Of a stretch of DNA of 64,000 nucleotides, positions 1 through 8,088 are shown piece by piece. Both the position numbers and the translations under genes were made by a program. This DNA comes from Rubrivivax benzoatilyticus JA2 = ATCC BAA-35 (GTDB lineage Bacteria; Pseudomonadota; Gammaproteobacteria; Burkholderiales; Burkholderiaceae_C): NCBI RefSeq assembly GCF_000190375.1, contig NZ_AEWG01000063.1:1-64000 (forward strand). The letters run 5' to 3'. Position 1 is the stretch's first letter. Every line of letters starts with the position of its first letter. Below the pieces are notes generated by a model. The model made no database searches, was not told the DNA's origin, and saw only the letters and a program-made list of their open reading frames with translations.

Positions 1-632
1 CGCCGGCCGCACCGGCGTTGCCGGCAGCGGCCCCGAGCCCGCTGGCGGCACGCGCCGAGCTGCCGCCGCAGGCCTTGCTGCCGGCGGTGCACGACTACGC
101 CTGGTTCAGCGGCGACGGTGCCGACGAGGTCGGTGCGCGGCGCCGGCTGGCACGGCTGTGGGGCCTGGGGCGTGTCGTCGGCGATCCCTGCGCGGCGGCT
201 GCGGCGGCGGCCGGCCTGGCCTGCTGGAGCGGCCGGGTGCCGCTGTCGACGCTGCGTCAGCTCGACCGTCCCGGCCTGCTGCATCTGGCCGACGAACGCG
301 GCCGGCCGGGTTACGCGCTGCTGGTGGCGCTGGACGAGGACACGGCGACGCTGCAGGTCGCCGAGCGCCGCGAGCATGTGCCGCTGCTGAAGCTGGCGCG
401 CTGGTGGCACGGCGGCTTCACGACGCTGTGGCGGCCGCCGTCCGACACCGCGTGGACGGCGCGGCTGCAGGCGCTCGACGGCGAGACCGCCACCGACGCG
501 GCCTCGCTGGCGCGGCGCATCGCCGGTTTCCAGCGCGCCCGCGGCCTGGCGGTCGACGGTGTCGCCGGCCCGCAGACGCTGATGCTGCTGGCGCGCGACG
601 AACACGACGCCGAGCCGCGCCTCGGCCGCTGA
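1..632 (+). CDS. GspA/ExeA-like protein, C-terminal part (5' truncated by window edge)
   Basis: The reading frame is open from the first bases, so the true start lies upstream of the window; the TTG at 18 is not a convincing start. The visible ~205 residues match the C-terminal half of GspA/ExeA-type proteins. There is a C39-peptidase-like segment (LARLWGLGRVVGDPC, then LRQLDRPGLLHLADERGRPG) ending in TTLWRPP, followed by a peptidoglycan-binding type 1 repeat (RIAGFQRARGLAVDGVAGPQT). In this family an N-terminal AAA ATPase precedes these parts, and the protein helps type II secretin assembly through the peptidoglycan. That ATPase is not visible here. The stop abuts the stop of the convergent hydrolase gene with no spacer. 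Confidence 0.72.
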   Translation, partial: PAAPALPAAAPSPLAARAELPPQALLPAVHDYAWFSGDGADEVGARRRLARLWGLGRVVGDPCAAAAAAAGLACWSGRVPLSTLRQLDRPGLLHLADERGRPGYALLVALDEDTATLQVAERREHVPLLKLARWWHGGFTTLWRPPSDTAWTARLQALDGETATDAASLARRIAGFQRARGLAVDGVAGPQTLMLLARDEHDAEPRLGR

Positions 633-1352
633 TCAGCCGTTCAGCGTCGCGGCCAGGAACTGCAGCGCACGCCCGTGCGCCAGCGCCGCGGCACGCGGTT
701 CGTAGCTGGTGCGCGCCCAGCAGTTGAAGCCGTGCGGCGTGCCGGGGTAGACGTGGACCTCGGCGCCGGCGTGGCCGGCGAAGGCGGCACGCACCGCGTC
801 GACGGCCGGCGGCGGGATGTACTCGTCGTCGCCGGCGTAGTGGAACTGGATCGGCACGCCGACCTGCGGCGCCAGCGCCAGGTGGTCCTGGATGCGGCCG
901 CCGTAGTAGGCGACCGCGGCGTCGGCGCCGGCGGTCGCGGCGGCGAAGTAGGCCAGCCGCCCGCCCATGCAGAAGCCGAGCGCGCCGCAGCGCTGGCCGG
1001 CGACCTCGGGCAGGGCGCGCGCCGCGGCCATCGCGGCGGCGACGTCGGCGAGCTGCTCCGCATGGGTGTAGCCCTGGTGCAGCGCCAGGCCCTGCGCGTG
1101 GTCGTCGCCGGAGTAGGCCAGCTCGACGCGCGGCGCGCGGCGGTGGAACAGGTCGGGCGCGAGCACGACGAAACCGTCCAGCGCCCACTGCCGCGCGACG
1201 GCGCGGATGTGCGTGTTGACGCCGAAGATCTCCTGCAGCAGCACCAGGGCCGGCCCGCGGCCCGCCGGCGGCAGCGCCAGGTAGGCGGCGAAGCCGGGCG
1301 CGATGTCGATCCAGCGTGTGCTGACGGGGTCTGCGGCGGTGTTCGGGATCAT
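633..1352 (-). CDS. dienelactone hydrolase family protein
   Basis: This 239-residue alpha/beta hydrolase has the usual length of carboxymethylenebutenolidases. The family triad is visible: Cys128 in GFCMGG, Asp175 or Asp176 in YAGDDEYIP, and His207 in GTPHGF. The conserved Glu41 (QEIFG) that holds the Cys thiolate is also present. Family members hydrolyse dienelactones in aromatic degradation, or other lactones and esters. No aromatic-degradation genes lie nearby, so the real substrate is unknown. Its ATG overlaps the ruvC stop by 4 bp (ATGA), so it is probably translated from the ruvC transcript. Confidence 0.88.
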   Translation of the reverse strand: MIPNTAADPVSTRWIDIAPGFAAYLALPPAGRGPALVLLQEIFGVNTHIRAVARQWALDGFVVLAPDLFHRRAPRVELAYSGDDHAQGLALHQGYTHAEQLADVAAAMAAARALPEVAGQRCGALGFCMGGRLAYFAAATAGADAAVAYYGGRIQDHLALAPQVGVPIQFHYAGDDEYIPPPAVDAVRAAFAGHAGAEVHVYPGTPHGFNCWARTSYEPRAAALAHGRALQFLAATLNG

Positions 1353-1924
1353 CGGCTCCTCCGGTGGGGCGCGGCGCGGTAGGCGCGGCCGCGGCGGTAC
1401 TGGGCGTGGGCGCGGCGCGCCAGCGGCGTGGCCTCGGCCAGCGCGGCCAGCGTGCCGCCGGCGTGGGCGTGCGCGATGGCGATGCCCAGCGCGTCGGCGG
1501 CGTCCTTGCCGGGCACGCCGGGCAGGGCGAGCAGCCGGCGCACCATCTCCTGGATCTGCTCCTTGGACGCCAGACCGTGGCCGGTGACGGCCTTCTTCAT
1601 CTGCACCGCGGTGTACTCGGCCACCGGCAGCCCGGCCGAGACCAGCGCCGCCAGCGCCGCACCACGCGCCTGGCCGAGCAGCAGCGTGCTCTGCGGGTTG
1701 GTGTTGACGAAGACGATCTCGGCCGACGCGGCCTGCGGCTCGTAGCGCGAGACGACCTCGGCGACGCCCTCGAAGATGATCTTCAGGCGCTGCGGCAGGT
1801 CGCCGCGCGGCGCCTCGGCGGTGTCGATGACGCCGCTGGCGACGTAGGCCAGCCGCGGGCCGTCGGCGTCGATGACGCCGAAGCCGGTGCGTTGGAGACC
1901 GGGGTCGATTCCGAGGATGCGCAT
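1349..1924 (-). CDS. ruvC: crossover junction endodeoxyribonuclease RuvC
   Basis: RuvC is the Holliday-junction resolvase that cuts four-way junctions in recombinational repair as a dimer with RuvAB. The four catalytic acids are in place: Asp7 (GIDPG), Glu69 (ASAEIVF), Asp141 and Asp144 ([10 protein letters not shown]). The 191-residue length is slightly above the usual 170-180 because of a basic Arg/His-rich tail (about residues 168-191). ruvA and ruvB are not next to it in this window. It is followed, with a 4 bp overlap, by the dienelactone hydrolase gene. Confidence 0.96.
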   Translation of the reverse strand: MRILGIDPGLQRTGFGVIDADGPRLAYVASGVIDTAEAPRGDLPQRLKIIFEGVAEVVSRYEPQAASAEIVFVNTNPQSTLLLGQARGAALAALVSAGLPVAEYTAVQMKKAVTGHGLASKEQIQEMVRRLLALPGVPGKDAADALGIAIAHAHAGGTLAALAEATPLARRAHAQYRRGRAYRAAPHRRSR

Positions 1925-1979
1925 GGGGCGGGCCGCCGGGCGGCGGCGCAGTATCTCAGACGCCCTGGCCGCGGCCGGG

Positions 1980-2615
1980 CTACTGGATCAGCCCGTTCTT
2001 CAGCGCGTAGTAGGTGAGGTCGCTGTTGCTGGCGAGCTTGAGCTTCTCCAGCACCCGGGTGCGGTAGGTGCTGACCGTCTTGACGCTGAGGAACATGCTC
2101 TCGGCGATGTGGCCCACCGTCTCGCCCTTGGCCAGGCGCAGGAAGACCTGCAGCTCGCGTTCGGACAGCGCCTCGTGCGGCAGCTTGTCCAGGCCGCCGG
2201 CCATCGTGTCGGCGAGCAGCTCGGCGACCTGGCTGGTGATGTAGCGCCGGCCGCGCGCGACGGTGCGGATCGCCTTGACGATCTCGTCCGGGTCGCACTC
2301 CTTGTTGAGGTAGCCGCTGGCGCCCTGGCGCAGCAGCGTCGTCGCGTAGTGCGTCTCGGGGAAGCCGCTCAGGATCAGGATCGGCAGCTCGGCAGCGCGG
2401 GCGCGGATCGCCGCCAGCGCGTCGACGCCGCTCTGGCCGGGCATCGACAGGTCCATCAGCAGCACGTCCACGTCGCCGCGGCGCACCAGCTCCAGCGCCT
2501 CGGCGCCGTTGGCGGCCTCGCCGGTGACACGCAGGTCGACCTGCTCGGACAGGAACTGGCGCAGCCCGGTGCGCACGATGGCGTGGTCGTCGACGATGCC
2601 TACGCGGATGATCAA
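1980..2615 (-). CDS. NarL/FixJ-type response regulator (orphan)
   Basis: This two-domain DNA-binding response regulator has 211 residues from the chosen start. The receiver domain (1-120) has the acidic pair Asp9/Asp10, phospho-acceptor Asp55 (LLMDLSMPG) and Lys105 (SGYLNKE). The LuxR-type helix-turn-helix is at about 146-195 ([19 protein letters not shown]). I chose the TTG at 2615 because AGGAG lies just upstream and the next residues ([10 protein letters not shown]) fit the family N-terminus. The frame stays open to an ATG at 2699, but that would place the -10-like TACACT (2657-2662) inside the gene. No histidine kinase is adjacent, so the signal and regulon are unknown. Confidence 0.88.
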   Translation of the reverse strand: MIIRVGIVDDHAIVRTGLRQFLSEQVDLRVTGEAANGAEALELVRRGDVDVLLMDLSMPGQSGVDALAAIRARAAELPILILSGFPETHYATTLLRQGASGYLNKECDPDEIVKAIRTVARGRRYITSQVAELLADTMAGGLDKLPHEALSERELQVFLRLAKGETVGHIAESMFLSVKTVSTYRTRVLEKLKLASNSDLTYYALKNGLIQ

Positions 2616-2656
2616 CGGCTTCTCCTCGGTCGCCGCCGCCAAGGCGGCCCCGCGGC

Positions 2657-2662
2657 AGTGTA
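2657..2662 (-). promoter_or_regulatory. -10-like element before the response regulator gene
   Basis: TACACT on the minus strand, 41 nt upstream of the TTG start. It lies in the 87 bp gap after the CdsA-like gene. I see no good -35 at the right distance, so this is a weak assignment that mainly supports the downstream TTG start. Confidence 0.35.
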
Positions 2663-2702
2663 GCCAGCCCAATCCCCGCCTGCAGACGGGGTCGGGCACG
2701 GC

Positions 2703-3677
2703 CTAACCGCGGAACTGGAAGTACCAGCGCACCGAATGGAAGAACACCGGCGCGGCGAAGCACAGCGGCGCGACACGGTCGAGCAGGCCGACGGCGCCGG
2801 TGATCGCGCTGCGGTTGCCCCAGGACGGCACGCCGGCGTCCTTCTTCAGCGCCTTCATGACGAAGTCGCCGAAGCTGCCGGCGCCGGCGGCGATGAAGGC
2901 CATCGCCAGCGCCTGGCCGGCCTTGAACGGCGTCGTCCAGTACAGCGCCGCGCCGACGATGGCGGCGGTGGTCGCGCCGATGGCCCAGGCGCGGTACGAG
3001 AACGACCGGTCGATGTGGCGTGCCACCGGCCGGCGGCGCAGCCAGCGCGCCGCGCCTTCCTGCGTGCGCTGCGCGGTGGCGACGACGACGACCAGGAAGA
3101 ACACGAGGAAGGCGCCGCGCCCCTCGTAGTTCTTGAACTCCAGCAGCAGCAGCGCCGGGGCGTGGCTGAGGCCGTAGATGCAGACCATCACGCCCCACTG
3201 GATCTTGGCGTTGCGTTCGAGGAAACGCTCCGGGTCGCCGGCCAGCGCGCTGATCACCGGGATCGCGATGAACACGTAGACCGGGATGAAGACCGTGAAC
3301 AGGTCGAAGGTCCGGAAGCCGACCAGCAGGTACTGCGCCGGCAGCACCACGAAGAAGGCGAGGATCAGGCTGCGGTGGTCGCTGCGCCGGGTGTGCGCCA
3401 GCGTGATGAACTCGCGCAGCGCGAAGAACGAGAAGACGGCGAACAGCAGCGTCGCGCCGATCGCGCCGGAGACCCAGGCCAGCCAGAAGACGATCGCGCC
3501 GGCCCAGATCGCGCGCAGCTCGGCCTTGACACGCTGGTGCCAGTGGCTGCCCTCCTGGTCGGAGCGGCGCAGCATGACCAGCCCCGAGACCGCGCTGACG
3601 ACGACCAGCGCGCCGAACAGGATGACGAACAGCAGGCCGACCTGCTGATCCACGGTGAGCGCTCGAAGATGTCCCAT
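2703..3677 (-). CDS. CdsA-like phosphatidate cytidylyltransferase (YnbB-type paralogue)
   Basis: This 324-residue polytopic membrane protein has about eight hydrophobic segments. The family makes CDP-diacylglycerol from phosphatidate and CTP at the inner membrane. Near the C-terminus the CTP_transf_1 signature is recognisable as GSFGDFVMKALKKDAGVPSWG, followed by GAVGLLDRV. It deviates from classical CdsA, which has KR and a HGG..DR ending, so this is more likely a YnbB-type paralogue than the housekeeping enzyme. It starts 1 bp after the PlsC-like gene, so the pair is an operon that makes phosphatidate and then activates it. No CDP-alcohol phosphatidyltransferase is adjacent. Confidence 0.85.
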   Translation of the reverse strand: MGHLRALTVDQQVGLLFVILFGALVVVSAVSGLVMLRRSDQEGSHWHQRVKAELRAIWAGAIVFWLAWVSGAIGATLLFAVFSFFALREFITLAHTRRSDHRSLILAFFVVLPAQYLLVGFRTFDLFTVFIPVYVFIAIPVISALAGDPERFLERNAKIQWGVMVCIYGLSHAPALLLLEFKNYEGRGAFLVFFLVVVVATAQRTQEGAARWLRRRPVARHIDRSFSYRAWAIGATTAAIVGAALYWTTPFKAGQALAMAFIAAGAGSFGDFVMKALKKDAGVPSWGNRSAITGAVGLLDRVAPLCFAAPVFFHSVRWYFQFRG

Positions 3678-3678
3678 G

Positions 3679-4302
3679 TCAGCTGGCGTGCGGGCGCAGC
3701 GCGACGACGGCCTCGCGGGCGCGGTCGAGGAAGGCGCGTTTGTCCTCGCCCGGCTCGAGCTGGATCGGCGCGCCGAAGGTCACGGTGCACAGGATCGGCA
3801 CCGGCACCACTTCGCCCTTGGGCATCACGCGCTGCACGTTGTCGATCCAGGCGGGGATCAGCTGCACGTTCGGGAACTGTTCGGCAAGGTGGTAGAGCCC
3901 GGTCTTGAACGGCTGCGGCAGCCCCTTGTTGCTGCGTGTGCCCTCCGGGAAGATGACCAGCGAGTCGCCGTGGTCCAGCGCCGCGACCAGCGGCTCCAGC
4001 GGGTCCTGGTCCTCGCTGCGCTGGCGGCTGACGTAGACGGCGTGGAACACCTCGCGCGTCAGCCAGGCCTTGAACTTCGACGAGGTCCAGTAGTCGCGTG
4101 CGGCGATCGGGCGCGTCGTGGCGCGCAGGTCGCTGGGCAGCGCCGCCCAGATCAGCATCCAGTCCAGGTGGCTCTGGTGGTTGGCGAAGTAGATGCGCTG
4201 CTCCGCCTTCGGCGGGCAGCCTTTCCAGTGCCCCTGGGCGCCAGTGATCAGCCGCACGAGCAGCGTCAGCAGCAAGCCCATCAGGTCGGCTTTCGAGGCC
4301 AT
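3679..4302 (-). CDS. PlsC-like 1-acyl-sn-glycerol-3-phosphate acyltransferase family protein
   Basis: The 207-residue protein has an N-terminal hydrophobic stretch (7-20) and the acyltransferase motifs: NHQSHLDW (HX4D at His42-Asp47) and FPEGTRS (118-124). The later residues QLIPAWIDNVQRVMPKGE suit a short PlsC/YihG-like member. It should transfer an acyl chain to a lysophospholipid, most likely lysophosphatidate. It is the first gene of a pair with the CdsA-like gene, with a 1 bp spacer. The 5' side faces the hairpin-rich spacer 4303-4614. Confidence 0.87.
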   Translation of the reverse strand: MASKADLMGLLLTLLVRLITGAQGHWKGCPPKAEQRIYFANHQSHLDWMLIWAALPSDLRATTRPIAARDYWTSSKFKAWLTREVFHAVYVSRQRSEDQDPLEPLVAALDHGDSLVIFPEGTRSNKGLPQPFKTGLYHLAEQFPNVQLIPAWIDNVQRVMPKGEVVPVPILCTVTFGAPIQLEPGEDKRAFLDRAREAVVALRPHAS

Positions 4303-4614
4303 GGCGGGATGCTAGCGGTGCAGGCCAGGCGCCGCGAACGGGCGCATCACGGCATCGCGTGTACAGGTCATGATGGTCAGGCGATAAGCTGCCCGCACGG
4401 TCCCCCCGGGGACAGACCGCCGCAGGCGGTCAGGGGGAGCGGCGCCTCCGGAGCGGGCCGAACCCGATCCGGGTCTCCCGGTCGGGTTCGGAGCTTTGCA
4501 AGCCGCGCCGGGCCAGTGGCCCGGCTCCTCGCGTGGCGCTGTCCGTCCACTGGACGGGCAGCGTCCCCGCTCGGCCCCCTCGGGGGGCGGCCGCCAGGCG
4601 GCCGGGGGCTCCAC
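4303..4614. repeat. non-coding spacer with a tandem array of perfect stem-loops
   Basis: No gene is seen in this spacer downstream of purH and upstream of the PlsC-like gene (both minus strand). From about 4402 to 4610 it holds consecutive inverted repeats. These are GACCGCC/GGCGGTC (4415-4431, loop GCA) flanked by C6 and G5 runs; CCGAACCCGA/TCGGGTTCGG (4458-4491); GCCGGGCC/GGCCCGGC (4507-4525, loop AGT); CCGTCCA/TGGACGG at about 4541-4557; and CGGCCGCC/GGCGGCCG near 4587-4603. It may act as the purH terminator, an RNA stabiliser or an intergenic repeat element. Confidence 0.7.
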
Positions 4615-6186
4615 TCAATGCCGGAAGTGGCGCGTACCCGTGAGCACCATCGCGATGCCGCGTTCGTTCGCGGCATCGATGACCTCCTGGTCGCGCATCG
4701 AGCCGCCCGGCTGGATGACGCAGGTCGCGCCGGCGTCGACGACGACGTCCAGGCCGTCGCGGAACGGGAAGAAGGCATCGCTGGCGACCGCCGAGCCGTG
4801 CAGCGTCAGGCCGGCGTTGCCGGCCTTGATGCCGGCGATGCGCGCGCTGTCGATGCGGCTCATCTGGCCGGCGCCGACACCCAGCGTCATGCCGCCGCCG
4901 CAGAAGACGATGGCGTTGCTCTTGACGAACTTGGCGACCTTCCAGGCGAACAGCAGGTCTTCCATCTGCGCCGGCGTCGGCGCCAGCGTCGTGACGACCC
5001 GCAGCTCGCCCGGCTCGACGTTCTTCGCGTCCTGGCTCTGCAGCAGCACGCCGCCGCCGACACGCTTGAAGTCCAGCGTGTTCATCGCGCGTGCCAGCGG
5101 CACTTCGAGCAGGCGCACGTTCTGCTTGCCGGCGAAGACCGCACGCGCTTGCGGCGTGATCTTCGGCGCGATCAGCACCTCGACGAACTGCTTGACGACC
5201 AGCTGCGCGGCGGCCTCGTCGAGTTCGCGGTTGAAGGCGATGATGCCGCCGAAGGCCGAGGTCGGGTCGGTCTTGAAGGCCTTGGCATAGGCCTCGGCGC
5301 AGTCGGCGCCGACGGCCACGCCGCAGGGGTTGGCGTGCTTGACGATGACGCAGGCCGGCACGTCGAAGGTCTTCACGCACTCCCAGGCGGCGTCGGAGTC
5401 GGCGATGTTGTTGTAGCTGAGCTCCTTGCCCTGCAGCTGCGTCCAGCCCGACAGCGTGCCTTCGGCCGGCCGGGCGTCGCGGTAGAAGGCGGCGCTCTGG
5501 TGCGGGTTCTCGCCGTAGCGCAGGTCCTGGGTCTTGGCGAGCTGCAGGTTGAAGACCGCCGGGTACTCGGTCTTCGCCGGCACGGCCTCCAGCGCCTCTT
5601 CGACGCCGGGTTCCAGCGCCGTCAGGTAGTTGGTGATCATGCCGTCGTAGGCCGCGGTGTGCGCGTAGACCTTCTTGGCGAGCATGAAGCGCGTGGCGCG
5701 CGTCGTCGCGCCGGTGGCCAGCTCGGCCAGCACACGCTCGTAGTCGGCCGGGTCGATGACGACGGCGACGTCGGTCCAGTTCTTGGCCGCGGCGCGCAGC
5801 ATCGCCGGGCCGCCGATGTCGATGTTCTCGATCGCGTCGGCCAGCGTGCAGTCGGCCTTGGCGGTCGCCTGCGCGAACGGGTAGAGGTTGACGACCAGCA
5901 GGTCGATCGTGCCGATGCCGTGTTCGGCCAGCGCCGCCATGTGCGCCGGCACGTCGCGGCGCGCCAGCAGGCCGCCGTGGATGCGCGGGTGCAGCGTCTT
6001 CACGCGGCCGTCGAGCATCTCGGGGAAGCCGGTGACCTCGGCCACCTCGGTGACCGGCAGGCCGGCTTCGGCCAGCAGCTTGGCGGTGCCGCCGGTGGAC
6101 AGCAGCTTGACGCCCAGGCCGTGCAGCGCACGCGCGAAGTCGACGATGCCGGTCTTGTCGGATACGGAGAGGAGGGCGGTGGTCAT
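4615..6186 (-). CDS. purH: bifunctional AICAR formyltransferase/IMP cyclohydrolase PurH
   Basis: PurH catalyses the last two steps of de novo IMP synthesis. The 523-residue length is normal. The N-terminal MGS-like cyclohydrolase domain (1 to about 150) contains [26 protein letters not shown] and [15 protein letters not shown]. The C-terminal AICAR transformylase domain includes [16 protein letters not shown] and the KHANPCG motif and ends GTRHFRH. The start is the ATG at 6186, where [13 protein letters not shown] begins as in homologues; upstream in-frame codons overlap fis. The order dusB-fis-purH, with only 8 bp between fis and purH, indicates one operon. Confidence 0.96.
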   Translation of the reverse strand: MTTALLSVSDKTGIVDFARALHGLGVKLLSTGGTAKLLAEAGLPVTEVAEVTGFPEMLDGRVKTLHPRIHGGLLARRDVPAHMAALAEHGIGTIDLLVVNLYPFAQATAKADCTLADAIENIDIGGPAMLRAAAKNWTDVAVVIDPADYERVLAELATGATTRATRFMLAKKVYAHTAAYDGMITNYLTALEPGVEEALEAVPAKTEYPAVFNLQLAKTQDLRYGENPHQSAAFYRDARPAEGTLSGWTQLQGKELSYNNIADSDAAWECVKTFDVPACVIVKHANPCGVAVGADCAEAYAKAFKTDPTSAFGGIIAFNRELDEAAAQLVVKQFVEVLIAPKITPQARAVFAGKQNVRLLEVPLARAMNTLDFKRVGGGVLLQSQDAKNVEPGELRVVTTLAPTPAQMEDLLFAWKVAKFVKSNAIVFCGGGMTLGVGAGQMSRIDSARIAGIKAGNAGLTLHGSAVASDAFFPFRDGLDVVVDAGATCVIQPGGSMRDQEVIDAANERGIAMVLTGTRHFRH

Positions 6187-6194
6187 CGGTGGTC

Positions 6195-6428
6195 TCAGAT
6201 CAGCTTGTGTTCGAGGAGTTTGCGGCGCAGCGTGTTGCGGTTGATGCCCAGCCACTCGGCAGCCTTGCTCTGGTTGCCGTCGGCGTGCTGCATCACGACG
6301 TCGAGCATCGGCTTCTCGACGGCGGCCAGCACCATCGCGTGGATGTCGTGCGGTTCGGTCCCCTTGAGGTCCTTGAAGTACTGCTCGAGCGTCGTGCGGA
6401 CGCACTCGTCGATGTGTTTCTTGCTCAT
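6195..6428 (-). CDS. fis: Fis family DNA-binding protein
   Basis: A 77-residue Fis homologue, shorter than the 98 residues of E. coli Fis because the N-terminal beta-hairpin region is reduced, as in other betaproteobacteria. The C-terminal helix-turn-helix is clear ([20 protein letters not shown]). Fis bends DNA and controls stable RNA and many growth-phase genes. The ATG overlaps the dusB stop by 4 bp. The dusB-fis pairing is the same as in enterobacteria, where fis is expressed only through dusB. Confidence 0.93.
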   Translation of the reverse strand: MSKKHIDECVRTTLEQYFKDLKGTEPHDIHAMVLAAVEKPMLDVVMQHADGNQSKAAEWLGINRNTLRRKLLEHKLI

Positions 6429-7465
6429 GCGCTTCTGACGGCGAGGTCGTCGTTGGCGGCTGTCGCGCAGGGCAGCTGCGGGTGGTGTTCGGCCAGTTCG
6501 GAGAAGAAGCCGTCGACGGCGCGCCACTGCGCGCCGGCTTCGGCAATGGTGTTCATCGCGGCGCGGAAGTCCTCGCCGCCGGGCAGGCCGCGCACGGCCC
6601 AGCCGATGTGCTTGCGCGCGCTGCGCACGCCGGCGTGCTCGCCGTACAGCGCGTAGTGCTCCTCGAGGTGCTCGAGCAGCCAGCCGCGCACCTCGTGCGT
6701 GGCCGGCGGCGCCAGCAGCGTGCCGGTGGCCAGGTAGTGCGCGATCTCGCGGAAGATCCACGGCCGGCCCTGCGCGGCGCGGCCGATCATCAAGGCGTCG
6801 GCGCCGGTGCGTGCGAGCACCGCGGCGGCCTTGGCCGGCGAGTCGATGTCGCCGTTGGCGACGACGGGAATGGCGAGCGCGGCCTTCACCGCGGCGATCG
6901 TGTCGTACTCGGCCTGGCCCTGATAGCCCTGTTCACGGGTGCGCCCGTGCACGGTGACCATCGCGACGCCGGCGGCCTCGGCGGCCCGCGCCAGGCGCAG
7001 CGCGTTGCGCTCCGCCGCGCACCAGCCGGTGCGCATCTTCAGCGTCACCGGCACGCCGCGCGGCGCGCAGGCGCCGACGACGGCCTCGACGATCGACAGC
7101 GCCAGCGCCTCGTCCTGCATCAGCGCCGAGCCCGCCCACTTGTTGCAGACCTTCTTGGCCGGGCAGCCCATGTTGATGTCGACGATCTGCGCGCCGCGGT
7201 CGATCTCGTGGCGCGCGGCGTCGGCCATCATCGCCGGCTCGGTGCCGGCGATCTGCACCGCGATCGGCGCGCCCTCGCCGGTGTGGTCGGCGCGGCGCGA
7301 GGTCTTGCGCGAGTCGCGCAGGTCCGGCCGCGACGTGATCATCTCGCTCACGGCGTAGCCAGCGCCCAGGCGCTTGCACAGCTTGCGGAACGCCCGGTCG
7401 GTCACCCCGGCCATCGGGGCGACGAACAGGCGATTCGGCAGCTCGAAAGCGCCGAGTCTCATCAT
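6425..7465 (-). CDS. dusB: tRNA-dihydrouridine synthase DusB
   Basis: An FMN-dependent enzyme that reduces specific uridines in the tRNA D-loop. The 346 residues start at the first of two ATGs (7465 or 7462), giving [20 protein letters not shown]. The family motifs are the FMN-site APMAGVTD, the catalytic Cys101 in [31 protein letters not shown] and IPVVANGDI. It is the first gene of dusB-fis-purH. A TATACT hexamer lies about 27 nt upstream. The short leader is pyrimidine-rich and has no good Shine-Dalgarno. Confidence 0.95.
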   Translation of the reverse strand: MMRLGAFELPNRLFVAPMAGVTDRAFRKLCKRLGAGYAVSEMITSRPDLRDSRKTSRRADHTGEGAPIAVQIAGTEPAMMADAARHEIDRGAQIVDINMGCPAKKVCNKWAGSALMQDEALALSIVEAVVGACAPRGVPVTLKMRTGWCAAERNALRLARAAEAAGVAMVTVHGRTREQGYQGQAEYDTIAAVKAALAIPVVANGDIDSPAKAAAVLARTGADALMIGRAAQGRPWIFREIAHYLATGTLLAPPATHEVRGWLLEHLEEHYALYGEHAGVRSARKHIGWAVRGLPGGEDFRAAMNTIAEAGAQWRAVDGFFSELAEHHPQLPCATAANDDLAVRSA

Positions 7466-7491
7466 CGGGGGGTGCTGAAAAAGGAGGCAGG

Positions 7492-7497
7492 AGTATA
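7492..7497 (-). promoter_or_regulatory. -10 element of the dusB-fis-purH operon
   Basis: TATACT on the minus strand, 26 nt upstream of the dusB ATG. It is a near-consensus sigma-70 -10 in a very GC-rich background. No convincing -35 is seen. A GATAAT hexamer on the opposite strand (7540-7545) serves the divergent gene, so the 90 bp gap probably holds both promoters. Confidence 0.5.
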
Positions 7498-7539
7498 CCG
7501 GTCGGCATCGGGGGCACCGGGCCGGCGCCGAGGGCGGCG

Positions 7540-7545
7540 GATAAT
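7540..7545 (+). promoter_or_regulatory. -10-like element before the YqaA-type gene
   Basis: GATAAT ends 10 nt before the ATG at 7556. A transcript starting about 6-7 nt downstream of it would have a leader of only a few bases, and no Shine-Dalgarno is visible. No -35 is recognised. Confidence 0.4.
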
Positions 7546-7555
7546 CCGCACCGAG

Positions 7556-8041
7556 ATGGAAGCATGGTTCTCCGCGCTGCTGGCGGCGCTGGCGCTGCCG
7601 CAGTACGGCCTGTCGACGGTCTTCGTCGTCGCCCTGGTGTCGGCCACGCTGCTGCCGATGGGCAGCGAGCCCGCGGTCTTCGGCCTCGTCAAGCTCGACC
7701 CCTCGCTGTTCTGGCCCGCGATCCTCGTGGCCACCGCCGGCAACACCGTCGGCGGCGCGATCACCTGGTGGATGGGCTACGGCGGCGAGATCGCCTACGA
7801 ACACGCGACGCACCGCCGCCCGCGCGAGGCGCGGCCGCTGCAATGGCTGCGCCGCTTCGGCGCCAAGGCCTGCCTGCTGTCGTGGCTGCCGGTCGTCGGC
7901 GATCCGCTGTGCGCGGTGGCCGGCTGGCTGAAGCTGCCGTTCTGGCCCTGCGTGGCCTACATGGCGATCGGCAAGTTCCTGCGCTACCTCGTGATGACCG
8001 CCGGGCTGGTCTGGGCCTTCCCGGGCCAGCTCTCGTACTGA
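7556..8041 (+). CDS. YqaA family (SNARE-associated/DedA-like) membrane protein
   Basis: A 161-residue inner membrane protein with about four hydrophobic segments (roughly 15-35, 45-70, 95-120, 130-150). It matches the short YqaA branch of the DedA superfamily: ATLLPMGSEPAVFGL, then ATAGNTVGGAITWWMGY, then LLSWLPVVGDPLCAVAGWL. DedA-family proteins are linked to lipid carrier or phospholipid flipping, but the role of YqaA is not established. It is divergent from dusB and 47 bp ahead of the M32 peptidase gene. Confidence 0.85.
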   Translation: MEAWFSALLAALALPQYGLSTVFVVALVSATLLPMGSEPAVFGLVKLDPSLFWPAILVATAGNTVGGAITWWMGYGGEIAYEHATHRRPREARPLQWLRRFGAKACLLSWLPVVGDPLCAVAGWLKLPFWPCVAYMAIGKFLRYLVMTAGLVWAFPGQLSY

Positions 8042-8088
8042 CCGCGGGCGGCGAAAATCACGCCTCGCTCCGTTTCCCGAACCTCCGC

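Noticed and set aside
2616-2699. N-terminal extension of the response regulator to the ATG at 2699
   Set aside because: The extra residues do not fit the receiver fold, and the TTG at 2615 has AGGAG just upstream and a -10-like hexamer 41 nt away.
3655-6438. A 927-codon plus-strand frame opposite the PlsC-like gene, purH and fis
   Set aside because: It spans the hairpin spacer and several real genes on the other strand, shows no recognisable motif, and has the composition of a G+C shadow.
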